Source: Hymenobacter aranciens (GTDB lineage: Bacteria; Bacteroidota; Bacteroidia; Cytophagales; Hymenobacteraceae). From it: 64,000 nt of DNA. Under the pieces are notes generated by a model, which ran no database searches, was not told the origin of the DNA, and was given only the letters and a program-made list of their open reading frames with translations. Position numbers and translations under genes: made by a program. How positions within the stretch are numbered: position 1 is the stretch's first letter; each line of letters starts with the position of its first letter. The stretch covers positions 310,001 to 374,000 of the forward strand of contig NZ_JAUQSY010000001.1 in assembly GCF_030580865.1 (NCBI RefSeq). Reading direction: 5' to 3'. This document shows positions 44,333 through 53,427 of this stretch, one piece after another.

Positions 44333-47300
44333 ATGCCAAGACTACTTACTGCGACTACGGCCCGCCTGGCGGGTTTTCTCATGCCTGCGGGCCCGGTGCT
44401 GGCCTTGCTGGGGCTGCTGCTGGGAGCGGGATTGCCGGCGGCAGCCCAAACCTTCGGGGTGCGGACGGACTACCCGGTGGAAATATTCCTGGGCGATGCG
44501 ACCGTGGGCGACCTCAACGGCGACGGCCTGCCCGACCTGGCGGCCGTAAGCGGCACCAACGTCGACGTGGGTACCATCTCGGTGTATTACGGGGTGAGTG
44601 GCGGGGGCTTCGGGCCGGCCACGGTGTATAACCTGACCGATGGCAACTCGGTGGAGATAGCCGACGTGAACCGCGACGGCCGCCCCGATATCGTGTCGCT
44701 GGGCGCTTCTATCCGGGTGCTGTTTGGGCGGGCGGCGGTGGGGTATGGCGCGCCGGGCGGTGGGGGCGTGGGCTACCTGGAGGACGGCCGCATGGTGCTG
44801 GAAGACGTGAACGCCGACGGCAATCTCGACATCGGCTACGGCCTCTACGATTCGCCGTTTCTGGAGGTGAAGTCGGGCAACGGGCTGGGCGGCTTCACCG
44901 GCAACACCCGCTACATTGCGGCCGGCCAGGTGACCGATGGTGAAGTAGACGACATCACCGGCGACGGCCTGCCCGACCTCATTCTGACCACCCGCACCGC
45001 CCAGAGCCAGTACCTGCAAGCCCGGCTCTCGGTGCTGCCGGGCCTGAGCACCGGCACCTACGGCCCGCGCGTGGACTACCCCTTGCCCACCGCCACCAGC
45101 AACCCGCTCGACCTGCTGGTGCAGGACATCAACGCCGATGGGGTGCTCGATGTGCTGACCGCCAACACCGGCTCCGACAACGTGAGCGTGTGGCTGGGCC
45201 TGGCCGGCGGCGGCCTGGGGGCCCGCACCGACTACCCCCTCGCCCCCGGCAGCGCCCCCGAGGGCCTGGCCGTGGCCGATGCCACCGGCGACGGCCTGCC
45301 CGACCTGGCCGTGACCAACACCGGCGGCGATGCCCTGTACCTCCTACCCGGCCTCGGCAACGGCCTCTTTGGCCCCGGCGTGCAGCACCTCACCGGCAAC
45401 GAGCCCCACAGCGTGCAGCTGATAGACGTGAACGGCGACGGCCGCCTCGACGCCGTGACGGCCAACACCAGCAGCCACGACGTGAGCGTACTGCTCAACA
45501 TTGGCGGCCCGGCGGGGGCCGCGCCCGTTATCAGCAGCTTCTCGCCCACCAGCGCACCGGCCGGCACGGTGGTCACCATCGTGGGCACCGGCCTAGCTGG
45601 AGCTACCGGCGTGAGCGTGGGTGGGGTGAGCATCAGTCCATTTACGGCTACGGCGGGTAGCCTCACCTTTACGCTGCCGGCAGGCGTGGGCACGGGGACG
45701 GTGGTGGTGACCACGCCCAATGGCACGGCCACCAGCGCGGGCGTGCTCACGGTGCCGGGCACTGGCAGCGAATTGTTGATTGGCAGCGGGCCGCTGACTA
45801 CCTGCGCGGGCACGCTCTACGACTCGGGCGGGGCCGCCGGCAACTATGCCAACGCCGAAACCCTGACCACGGTGCTCACGCCCGCCACCCCGGGGGCCAG
45901 CGTGCAGCTCAGCTTTGTGCGCTTCGATACCGAGGCCGGGCACGACCTGCTGCGCATCTACAACGGAGCTTCGGCCAGCGCGGGGCTCATTGGCACGTAC
46001 TCGGGCAGCACGCTGCCGGGCAGCATCACGGCGTTCAACAGCACGGGGCAGCTCACGCTGGTCTTTACGTCGGATGCCGCTACCACTGGGGCGGGCTTCG
46101 CCATCAACGTAGACTGCAGCAGCAGCTCCGCCTTTCGGGTGCTGACGCGCACGCCGGCCAGCAACACCTCCACGGCCGCTCCCAGCACCACGATGGCGGC
46201 CTTCTTCACGGCGCAGCCTTTGCTGTCGTCGGCCAATACCATTGCCGTGTTTAGCAGCGTGGCGGGGGGGCGGCGGGGCTTGCAGGCCGCCACCGTGAGC
46301 GGCTTCACGGCCACCGTGCGCACCCGCTTCCCCTACCTCAAGCCCGGCGAGCGGGTGCAGGTAACCATTCCGGCCAGCGTGCGCAGCACGGCGGGCGTGG
46401 CGGTGCAGCCGTACGTGTATCAGTTTACCACGGCAGCGGGGGCGGGCTCCGGCGTGCTGGCCGGGCACGTCGATTATGACACCCCCGCCACGCCGGGCGG
46501 CGTGGCCCTGGGCGACCTCAGCGGCGACAACCTGCTGGACCTGGTGACGGCGCAGGCCAGCGGGGGCATCTCGGTGCGCCCCGCCACCACGGCCGGCGTG
46601 CTGGGCACCCGCCTCGACTATGCCACCACCACGCCCTTTGCGGCGCTGGTGCTGGGCGACGTCAACAACGACGGCCGCCTCGATGTGGTGGCCACCCGCG
46701 CCGATGCCGCCACCGTGGCCGTGCTGCTCAGCACCGACCGCTACCAGCTGAGTGCCCCCGTGGAGTATGCCTTGGCGGCCCCCGCCCAGGCCCTGGCCCT
46801 GGGCGACGTGAACGGCGACGGCTACCTCGATATCGTGACGGCCAACACCGGCACCGCCGCCAGCCCCGGCAGCACGGCCACCGTGCTGCTCAATGCCGGC
46901 CGCGAGGGCTTCGGGCCCGGCACCGCCGTGGCCGTGGGCGCCCGCCCCAGCGGCGTGGCCCTGGCCGATATCAACAACGATGGCCGACTGGACCTGCTGA
47001 CCACCAACGCCGCCGACAACACCCTGAGCCTACTGCTGGGCCAGGGCACCGGCGGCTTCCGCCCCGGCCCCACCTACGCCACCGGCACCGAGCCGCTGGC
47101 CCTGGTAGTGGCCGATTTCAACAACGATGCCCTGCTGGACGTGGCCACCGCCAACCGCGGCAGCAACGACCTGACCCTGTGGCTGACCAGTGCCACTAGC
47201 AGTGGCACCCTGGCCACCCGCACCGACCTGCCCACCACCGCCCAGCCCGTGGCCCTGGCCGTGGGCGACCTCACCGGCGACGGCCGCCCCGACCTGGTGA

Positions 47301-49180
47301 CCGGCTCGGCCACGCTGGGGGCCGTGGCGGTGCACCTCAACAGCGGCACCGGCACCTTCCCCGGCTTTGTCACTTACGGGGCCGCCGCCGGGGTGCAGGC
47401 CCTGGCCGTGGCCGACCTGAACGGCGACGGCCGCCTCGACGTGGCCACCGCCAATGCCGGGGCCGCCACGGCCTCGGTGCTGCTCAACCGGCCCGCGGCC
47501 ACCATCACCAGCCTCAGCCCGGCGCAGGGGCCGGTGGGCACGTCGGTTACCATCGCGGGCACCAACCTCAGCGGGGCCACCAGCGTGAGCCTCAACGGCA
47601 CGGCCGTTACCGGCTTTGTGGTGAATGCCGCCGGCACCAGCATCACCTTCGTGGTGCCGGCCGGGGCCATCGGTGGCTACGTCACGGTGCTGACGCCGGT
47701 GGGCACGGTGCTCAGCCCGGGCGCGTTCTGCGTGCAGTACCCGGCCACCGCTAGCGGGGCCAGCCGCTGCGGGCCGGGTACGCTCACGCTCACGGCCACC
47801 GGCTCGCCCGCCAATACCTACGCCTGGTACACCTCGCCGAGCGGCGGCACGCCCATTGCGGGGGCCACCGGGGCCAGCTTCACTACGCCCAGTCTTAGCG
47901 CCACCACCACCTACTACGTGGCCGCTACCACGGGCAGCGGTGCCACCGCCTGCGCCGGCGTGCGCACGGTGGTGCAGGCTACCATCAATACCGTGCCCAC
48001 CGTGGCGGTGGCGGCCAGTGGTCCGCTCAGCGTGTGCGCGGGCAGCACGGTGAGCCTCACGGCCAGCGGCGCCGCTACCTACCTCTGGAACACCGGGGCC
48101 ACTACCGCCACCATCGTGGCCGACACCGCCGGCACCTACACCGTGGTGGGCACCAGCACCGCCGGTTGCGCCAGCGCCCCGGTGGCCCGCGTGCTCACGG
48201 TGGTGCCGCTGCCCGCGGCTCCCCTGGCTCGCGACACTGCCCGCTGCGGTCCCGGCCCGCTGCTGCTGCAGGCCCGCGCTAGCGGCCCGGGCACCTTCGC
48301 CTGGTACATCACGGCCACGGGCGGCACGCCCATCAGCGGGGCTACCGGGGCCAGCTACACCACGCCCAGCCTGGCCGCCACCACCACCTACTACGTGGCC
48401 AGCGTGAGTGCCAGCCCCGGCCTGTGCCCGGGCCCGCGCACGGCGGTGGTGGCCACCATCAATGCCCTGCCCGTGGTGACGGTGACGCCCAGCCGCTCGC
48501 TCACCATCTGCCCCGGCGACAGCGTGACGCTGACCGCCAGCGGGGCCGCTACCTACGCCTGGAGCACCGGCGCCACCACGGCGGCCATCGTGGTGAAAGC
48601 CACCGGCACCTACGCCGTGGCGGGCACCAGCGCCGCCGGCTGCATTGCGGCCGCGCCGGTTACGGCGGTGGTGGTGGCGCCCACGCCGGCCCTGCCCGTC
48701 ATCACGCAGGCGCCCGTGGGCACCCTCAGCAGCAGCAGCCCCACCGGCAACCAGTGGTACTTCAATGGCACGCCCATTCCGGGCGCCACCGGCGCTACCT
48801 ACGTGGTGCCCTCGGCTGCCGGCAATGGCAGCTACTCGCTCAGCGTGACTTCGGCGGCGGGCTGCGTATCGGCCCTGGCTACGCCCGTGGCCGTGGTGCT
48901 CACCGGCACCAACCCCCGCGCCGCCCTCGCGGCCCTGATGCTGGCCCCCAACCCCGCCCACGCCAGCGTGACGGTGCAGCTGCCCGCCCTGCCGGCCGGC
49001 CCCGCCGCCAGCCTCACCCTGCTCGATGCCCTGGGCCGCACGGTGCGAAGCTACCCGGTGGCCCCCGCCCCCGGCTCCCGCAGCCAGGAGCTGCCCCTGA
49101 GCGGCGTGGCCGCCGGCGTGTATGCCCTGCGCCTCACGGCGGGCGGCAGCACGGTGGTGCGCCGCCTGGTGGTGGAATAG
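44333..49180 (+). CDS. giant mosaic secreted protein (FG-GAP, IPT, CUB-like, Ig-like) with T9SS sorting domain
   Basis: This 1615-residue protein has the following order: signal peptide (1 to about 39, cut after PAAAQ), FG-GAP repeats (about 43-392, with DLNGDGLPDLA-type loops), IPT/TIG (400-475), CUB-like domain (489-596; ASVQLSFVRFDTEAGHDLLRIYNG), Big_5-like Ig (601-702), second FG-GAP set (703-1055), second IPT (1060-1135), and four or five short Ig-like modules (1143-1522; WYTSPSGGTPIAGATG and SVSLTASGAATYLWNTG types). The sorting domain is 1533-1615. It is likely a large adhesin or matrix protein exported by T9SS. The IPT and FG-GAP blocks occur twice, which suggests internal duplication. 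Substrate unknown. Confidence 0.85.
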   Translation: MPRLLTATTARLAGFLMPAGPVLALLGLLLGAGLPAAAQTFGVRTDYPVEIFLGDATVGDLNGDGLPDLAAVSGTNVDVGTISVYYGVSGGGFGPATVYNLTDGNSVEIADVNRDGRPDIVSLGASIRVLFGRAAVGYGAPGGGGVGYLEDGRMVLEDVNADGNLDIGYGLYDSPFLEVKSGNGLGGFTGNTRYIAAGQVTDGEVDDITGDGLPDLILTTRTAQSQYLQARLSVLPGLSTGTYGPRVDYPLPTATSNPLDLLVQDINADGVLDVLTANTGSDNVSVWLGLAGGGLGARTDYPLAPGSAPEGLAVADATGDGLPDLAVTNTGGDALYLLPGLGNGLFGPGVQHLTGNEPHSVQLIDVNGDGRLDAVTANTSSHDVSVLLNIGGPAGAAPVISSFSPTSAPAGTVVTIVGTGLAGATGVSVGGVSISPFTATAGSLTFTLPAGVGTGTVVVTTPNGTATSAGVLTVPGTGSELLIGSGPLTTCAGTLYDSGGAAGNYANAETLTTVLTPATPGASVQLSFVRFDTEAGHDLLRIYNGASASAGLIGTYSGSTLPGSITAFNSTGQLTLVFTSDAATTGAGFAINVDCSSSSAFRVLTRTPASNTSTAAPSTTMAAFFTAQPLLSSANTIAVFSSVAGGRRGLQAATVSGFTATVRTRFPYLKPGERVQVTIPASVRSTAGVAVQPYVYQFTTAAGAGSGVLAGHVDYDTPATPGGVALGDLSGDNLLDLVTAQASGGISVRPATTAGVLGTRLDYATTTPFAALVLGDVNNDGRLDVVATRADAATVAVLLSTDRYQLSAPVEYALAAPAQALALGDVNGDGYLDIVTANTGTAASPGSTATVLLNAGREGFGPGTAVAVGARPSGVALADINNDGRLDLLTTNAADNTLSLLLGQGTGGFRPGPTYATGTEPLALVVADFNNDALLDVATANRGSNDLTLWLTSATSSGTLATRTDLPTTAQPVALAVGDLTGDGRPDLVTGSATLGAVAVHLNSGTGTFPGFVTYGAAAGVQALAVADLNGDGRLDVATANAGAATASVLLNRPAATITSLSPAQGPVGTSVTIAGTNLSGATSVSLNGTAVTGFVVNAAGTSITFVVPAGAIGGYVTVLTPVGTVLSPGAFCVQYPATASGASRCGPGTLTLTATGSPANTYAWYTSPSGGTPIAGATGASFTTPSLSATTTYYVAATTGSGATACAGVRTVVQATINTVPTVAVAASGPLSVCAGSTVSLTASGAATYLWNTGATTATIVADTAGTYTVVGTSTAGCASAPVARVLTVVPLPAAPLARDTARCGPGPLLLQARASGPGTFAWYITATGGTPISGATGASYTTPSLAATTTYYVASVSASPGLCPGPRTAVVATINALPVVTVTPSRSLTICPGDSVTLTASGAATYAWSTGATTAAIVVKATGTYAVAGTSAAGCIAAAPVTAVVVAPTPALPVITQAPVGTLSSSSPTGNQWYFNGTPIPGATGATYVVPSAAGNGSYSLSVTSAAGCVSALATPVAVVLTGTNPRAALAALMLAPNPAHASVTVQLPALPAGPAASLTLLDALGRTVRSYPVAPAPGSRSQELPLSGVAAGVYALRLTAGGSTVVRRLVVE

Positions 49181-49222
49181 GCAAGCGCCGGCCCCGGCCC
49201 GGTGCCGGGCAGTTGCGATGCG

Positions 49223-49253
49223 AACGGCCAGCTCCCGGTGGGGGCTGGCCGTT
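49223..49253 (+). terminator. terminator, second copy of the repeated hairpin
   Basis: The sequence is the same as at 36300-36333 over the stem and loop (CGGCCAGC..GCTGGCCG), followed by TTT only. Confidence 0.7.
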
Positions 49254-49302
49254 TGGCGTAAGTAGCCCCAGAAGCGGCGAGGAGGTTTTTCGAATAAACT
49301 GC

Positions 49303-49310
49303 TACCTTGC
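49303..49310 (+). promoter_or_regulatory. -7-like element very close to the next start codon
   Basis: TACCTTGC resembles TAnnTTTG and ends 5 bases before the ATG at 49316, so the transcript may be leaderless if this is used. Confidence 0.4.
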
Positions 49311-49315
49311 ACAGC

Positions 49316-51028
49316 ATGAAGACCCTATTACTCTCGCTTAGCGCTATCGGCGCACTGATTTTGGAAGGGCAGGCCCAGGTGCCGTACGTCGATACCGTGG
49401 TGCCGGCGGCGCAGACGGTGGCCGTGAGCCGTCGCGCGCCGGTGGTGGTCAACTTCTCGCATCCCATGAGCAGCACCCCGGCCACCCTGGGCGCCGTGCG
49501 CGTGTTCAGCAGTGAGCAGGGGGGACGGCTGGGCGGTAGCGCCAGCCTGAGCGGCCGCACGGTGCGCTTCGTGCCCACGCGCGCATTCAGGCCGGGCGAG
49601 GTGCTGCAGCTCTCGGTGAGTGCGCAGGCCCAAAGTGCCGCCGGCGTCGCCATGACCTGGGGCCTGGCCCAGCACTTTCGGGCGGCCGCCGTGGGCGGCA
49701 CCGGCGTGTTTGGGGGCGGCAGCGAAGTGCCGCTGGCCAGTGCCGTGGCGAGCGTGGTGCTGGGCGACGTGGACAACGACGGCGACCTCGACCTGCTAAC
49801 CACCACCCAGGACCAGGCGGTGAAAGTGCGCTTGAATGATGGCCGGGCCAACTTCGCGGGCGGCAGCGACTACACCACCTTTCCCCCCACCCCCAATGGC
49901 CGAATGGACCTGGGCCTGGGCGACGTAGACAACGACGGCGACCTCGACCTGCTCGTAACCAACTACGACGCCCAGCTGGTGCACGTGCGCCTCAACAACG
50001 GGCAGGGCAGCTTCGGCGCGGGCAGCGACATTGCGGCGGATGGCAATCCGTACGCGCTAACCTTGCTGGATGCCAATGCCGACGGCTACCTCGACCTGGT
50101 GGTGGCTACCGCCAACTCTACCTCGAATGCGGTGGTGTGGCTGGGCAATGGCACGGGCGCATTTGCCCCGCTCGCCAACCCGAACCGGTTCGACATAGGC
50201 GCGCCGCTGACGGTGGCGGATGTGGATAACGACGGCGACCTGGACGTGCTCTACTATGCGTCCGGGGTGATACGGCGGCGCCTCAACGATGGCTTCGGCC
50301 ACCTGCAGGCCAGCACGGTGGTGGATGCCGCCGGCGCGCCTCGCCACCTGCAGCTGGCCGACCTGAACGGCGACGGCTTCCCCGACCTGGTAAGCGGCGA
50401 TTCGAACAACGACCGGCTACTGGTAGCGATGAACAACGGGCAGGGCGCCTTCGGAAGTCCCACCACCTATTCCGTCCCCGACTTTACCTCCGGAATAGGC
50501 GTGGCCGACGTGGACGGCGATGCCGACCTCGACCTGGTGGTGAGCTCCGATGCCAGCTCGGTAGCTACCACCTACCTCAACAATGGCGGTGGCGGCTTCA
50601 CGCGGGGCTCGGCCACGGCCACCGGGCGGGTGCCCATGCTGCTGGTAACGGGCGACCTGGATGGCGACGGCGACATAGACTTCGTGACCGGCAACCTCAA
50701 CGGCCAGTCGGTGAGTGTGCGGCTGAATGGCGGCACCGGCGCCCCGCTGGCTGCCGCTGCCGGCCCATCTCCTACGGCCGCGCTGCAGGCCTTCCCCAAC
50801 CCTGCGCACGGCCTGGCGCTGGTGCAGCTGCCCGCCGCCGCCACTGCCACCCCCGCCACCCTCACCCTGCTCGACGCCCTGGGCCGCCCGGTGCGCACCG
50901 AAACGGCTGCCCTGGCTACCTACGCCACCGCGCACCCGCTCGACCTCACCGGCCTCGCGCCCGGGCTGTACCTCGTGCGCCTCGCCGCCAATGGCACCAC
51001 GGCCACCCAGCGGCTGGTGGTGGAGTAG
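49316..51028 (+). CDS. secreted FG-GAP repeat protein with T9SS sorting domain
   Basis: The product has 570 residues from the ATG at 49316 (signal peptide about 1-21, cut after GQAQ). A Big_5-like Ig domain (about 25-125; QTVAVSRRAPVVVNFSHPMS) is followed by about seven FG-GAP blades (about 135-480; DVDNDGDLDLL repeated). The sorting domain is the last 85 residues. Its last 111 bases are almost identical in DNA to those of the next gene, though the mature parts are unrelated. Confidence 0.85.
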   Translation: MKTLLLSLSAIGALILEGQAQVPYVDTVVPAAQTVAVSRRAPVVVNFSHPMSSTPATLGAVRVFSSEQGGRLGGSASLSGRTVRFVPTRAFRPGEVLQLSVSAQAQSAAGVAMTWGLAQHFRAAAVGGTGVFGGGSEVPLASAVASVVLGDVDNDGDLDLLTTTQDQAVKVRLNDGRANFAGGSDYTTFPPTPNGRMDLGLGDVDNDGDLDLLVTNYDAQLVHVRLNNGQGSFGAGSDIAADGNPYALTLLDANADGYLDLVVATANSTSNAVVWLGNGTGAFAPLANPNRFDIGAPLTVADVDNDGDLDVLYYASGVIRRRLNDGFGHLQASTVVDAAGAPRHLQLADLNGDGFPDLVSGDSNNDRLLVAMNNGQGAFGSPTTYSVPDFTSGIGVADVDGDADLDLVVSSDASSVATTYLNNGGGGFTRGSATATGRVPMLLVTGDLDGDGDIDFVTGNLNGQSVSVRLNGGTGAPLAAAAGPSPTAALQAFPNPAHGLALVQLPAAATATPATLTLLDALGRPVRTETAALATYATAHPLDLTGLAPGLYLVRLAANGTTATQRLVVE

Positions 51029-51071
51029 GCTCTTGGGGTAAGTCTTTTCTTACCTAACCCTGGTAATGACG

Positions 51072-51101
51072 ACGGCCAGCTCCCGGTGGGGGCTGGCCGT
51101 T
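51072..51101 (+). terminator. terminator, third copy of the repeated hairpin
   Basis: Same stem and loop as at 36300 and 49223, 43 bases after the stop codon. Confidence 0.7.
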
Positions 51102-51145
51102 TGGCTGGTGGGGGTACTGTGGTGGCGGGCGACGGGCCGAATAGG

Positions 51146-51173
51146 TTTGTAAGCATCTGGCGGCCTATATTTA
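51146..51173 (+). promoter_or_regulatory. promoter of the 51197 gene
   Basis: TTTG (51146-51149) and TATATTTA (51166-51173) have a 16-base gap, a good approximation of -33/-7. The ATG at 51197 follows after 23 bases. Confidence 0.5.
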
Positions 51174-51196
51174 GGCCAACCAAACCCGCTACGACT

Positions 51197-52936
51197 ATGA
51201 AACAACTGTACCGAATGATACGCTGGACCCTGGTAGTGCTGCTGGCACTAGCCGGAATGCGGGCGCAAGCCCAGGCCCCGGGCTGGGCCGATGCGATGCA
51301 AGTGGTGAGCCCAGGGACTCCAGGTGGCTTTAGCATGATAGATGCCATGACTACCGACGCCAGTGGCAACATTGTGCTGGCGGGTGTTTACTACGGCACG
51401 GTGAAGTTTGGCAGTGTGGAGCACACCAGTGCGGAACGATATACGGTGTTTGTGACCAAGTGGAACATCGTAACCAAGGAGTTCGACTGGGTGGCCGAGG
51501 CCCCCACCATGATGAGTCATCATGCGGTAGGGTTGGTGCGCAACGGCAATAGCTATTACCTGTTAGGTGTTATTCTTAACGCATCCGGGTTTAACTCTAC
51601 CAGCTTCGGCACAACCGAATTAACGCCTCATGGCTATTTAGCGCACTATGTGACGCGCCTGACGGATACCGGCAGTACCCAGCAATTCGATTGGGCCATG
51701 CTCATGACCGACGAGAATTGGATTATGGATTATGGTATATGCGTAAGTGGCGGGCATACTTATCTCACAGGTGAATTTTCGGAGTCCGAACTCCAGCTCG
51801 ACAACCTTGCGCTGCCGTCGGCAGGCGGCTATCCAACCCGTTTTATAGCGCGCCTGAATGACCCTGGGATGGCTGGGGGCGTCGTATGGGCCAAAAGCTT
51901 AGGAAGAGCTACCACCAGCCGTGGCGCTGAGATGGGAATAGTGGGCAATGGCCCCAATCTATACCTGACGGGCACTTTCAAGGGCACTACTACCATCGGG
52001 ACTACTGTGCTCCGGGCCGGACCAGCGGAAGCCGTGTATGTGGCGAAGGTCGTCGACGATGGTACCACCGGCCGGGTAGCGTGGGCCAGGCAATTCGGCT
52101 GCAAACCAGGGACAGACTACTCGACGCTGGCAGTGCAGGATAGCACCATATACTTGGCCAGTACTGCGGGAACCGATGCCATAGCATTCGACAACCTTAT
52201 CTTGCCGGCAGGCGACAGTGGCCGGGCCTACGTAGCCCGCTTAACCGATAGGGGCACCTGCGACTGGGTGCAGGCTACCACTGGCCCCGGCGACGCATTT
52301 GTGCTTAGGCTGGCAAAGGGCGCTCAGGTGTACCTGGCGGGCACTATCAACTTTTTTGCCCCGGGCAATGTGCAGTTCGGAGCCACCACTCTGATGGGAA
52401 ACCCGGCTCCTGTGAGGCGGGGTGATGCCTTCATTGCCCGCCTAACCGATAATGGCAACTACGCCACATTTGATTGGGCCCAGACGGTGGGCGGTACCGA
52501 ATTCGATATCGTCCAGGGGTTGACATGGGCAGGCAGTGAGCTGTATATGCTGGGGGTGTTTGAATCGCCCAGTATTGACTTCGGCACCCCACCGCTGGGC
52601 AGTATTTCTCCCACGGACAGTCCATTTCTGGTGCGTATTCCCGATGCCGGGGCCACTACCACCCTGGTCACCCGCCCCGGCGCCGCGCCGCTCATCTACC
52701 CCAATCCAGCTCACACCACGGCCCTGGTGCAGCTGCCGGCCCATGCCACGCTGGGCACCCCCGCCACCCTCACCGTGCTTGATGCCCTGGGCCGCCCAGT
52801 GCGCACCGAAACGTTGCGCCTGGCCACCTACGCCACCGCGCACCCGCTCGACCTCACCGGCCTCGCGCCCGGGCTGTACCTCGTGCGCCTCGCCGCCAAT
52901 GGCCGCACGGCCACCCAGCGGCTGGTGGTGGAGTAG
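51197..52936 (+). CDS. secreted SBBP-like protein with T9SS sorting domain
   Basis: The product has 579 residues from the ATG at 51197 (signal peptide about 1-27, cut after AQAQ). Mature SBBP-type repeats are irregular (VFVTKWNIVTKEFDWVAEAP and similar). The final 85 residues are the sorting domain. The first 480 codons are visibly richer in A and T than neighbouring cargo genes (for example 51540-51800), but the sorting-domain part is GC-rich and matches the gene before it, a sign of a composite origin. The open frame to 51086 lacks a signal peptide, hence the chosen start. Confidence 0.82.
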   Translation: MKQLYRMIRWTLVVLLALAGMRAQAQAPGWADAMQVVSPGTPGGFSMIDAMTTDASGNIVLAGVYYGTVKFGSVEHTSAERYTVFVTKWNIVTKEFDWVAEAPTMMSHHAVGLVRNGNSYYLLGVILNASGFNSTSFGTTELTPHGYLAHYVTRLTDTGSTQQFDWAMLMTDENWIMDYGICVSGGHTYLTGEFSESELQLDNLALPSAGGYPTRFIARLNDPGMAGGVVWAKSLGRATTSRGAEMGIVGNGPNLYLTGTFKGTTTIGTTVLRAGPAEAVYVAKVVDDGTTGRVAWARQFGCKPGTDYSTLAVQDSTIYLASTAGTDAIAFDNLILPAGDSGRAYVARLTDRGTCDWVQATTGPGDAFVLRLAKGAQVYLAGTINFFAPGNVQFGATTLMGNPAPVRRGDAFIARLTDNGNYATFDWAQTVGGTEFDIVQGLTWAGSELYMLGVFESPSIDFGTPPLGSISPTDSPFLVRIPDAGATTTLVTRPGAAPLIYPNPAHTTALVQLPAHATLGTPATLTVLDALGRPVRTETLRLATYATAHPLDLTGLAPGLYLVRLAANGRTATQRLVVE

Positions 52937-52995
52937 CCAACGCCCACCCGCCTCTGCCCGGCCGCAAGCCCGGCCGTAGATAGCGCTCTAAGCGC

Positions 52996-53003
52996 TACCT
53001 TTG
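52996..53003 (+). promoter_or_regulatory. -7 promoter element immediately upstream of the BLUF gene
   Basis: TACCTTTG is an exact TAnnTTTG match ending 5 bases before the ATG at 53008. Confidence 0.6.
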
Positions 53004-53007
53004 GGGC

Positions 53008-53427
53008 ATGGCTCTGCATCACGTCATCTACTTAAGCACGCCCACCCACCCGTACGGCGAGGCCGAGCTCGGCAACCTGTTGGCCGAATGCCAGGCTAAC
53101 AACGCCGCGCGCCAGCTCACCGGCATTCTCTTCTATGCCCCGCAGCAGCTACTGCAGGTGCTGGAGGGCGAGGCCGCCGTGGTGCAGGCCACCTACCAGC
53201 GCATCGAGGCCGACCCGCGCCACCGCAACCTGCTCAAGCTGGCCGATAAGCCCATCAGCACCCGCGCCTTTCCTGACTGGAGCATGGCCCTGCACGAGCT
53301 GCCCGCCAGCTGGCCCATCCGCACCGGCCTGCGCGACCTGGCCCTGCTCGAAGTAACCGCCCTGGCCCTCAATGCCACCGATACCATGCTCCTGCAACTG
53401 GTGCAGCAGCAGCTGCTAAGTGCTTAA
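53008..53427 (+). CDS. BLUF domain blue-light sensor
   Basis: The 139-residue protein is a stand-alone BLUF (blue-light sensing using FAD) domain. The flavin-site Tyr is Tyr8 in HVIYLS, the switch Gln is Gln50 in LLQVLEG, Asn31/Asn32 lie in ANNAARQLTGILFY, and Trp91 and Met93 lie in FPDWSMAL. The RHRNLLKL segment also matches. After the domain there is only a short helical cap, with no output domain, so it signals by protein contact, as short BLUF proteins do. The start must be the ATG at 53008, because Tyr8 is essential. It is isolated among cargo genes and has no obvious partner. Confidence 0.92.
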   Translation: MALHHVIYLSTPTHPYGEAELGNLLAECQANNAARQLTGILFYAPQQLLQVLEGEAAVVQATYQRIEADPRHRNLLKLADKPISTRAFPDWSMALHELPASWPIRTGLRDLALLEVTALALNATDTMLLQLVQQQLLSA

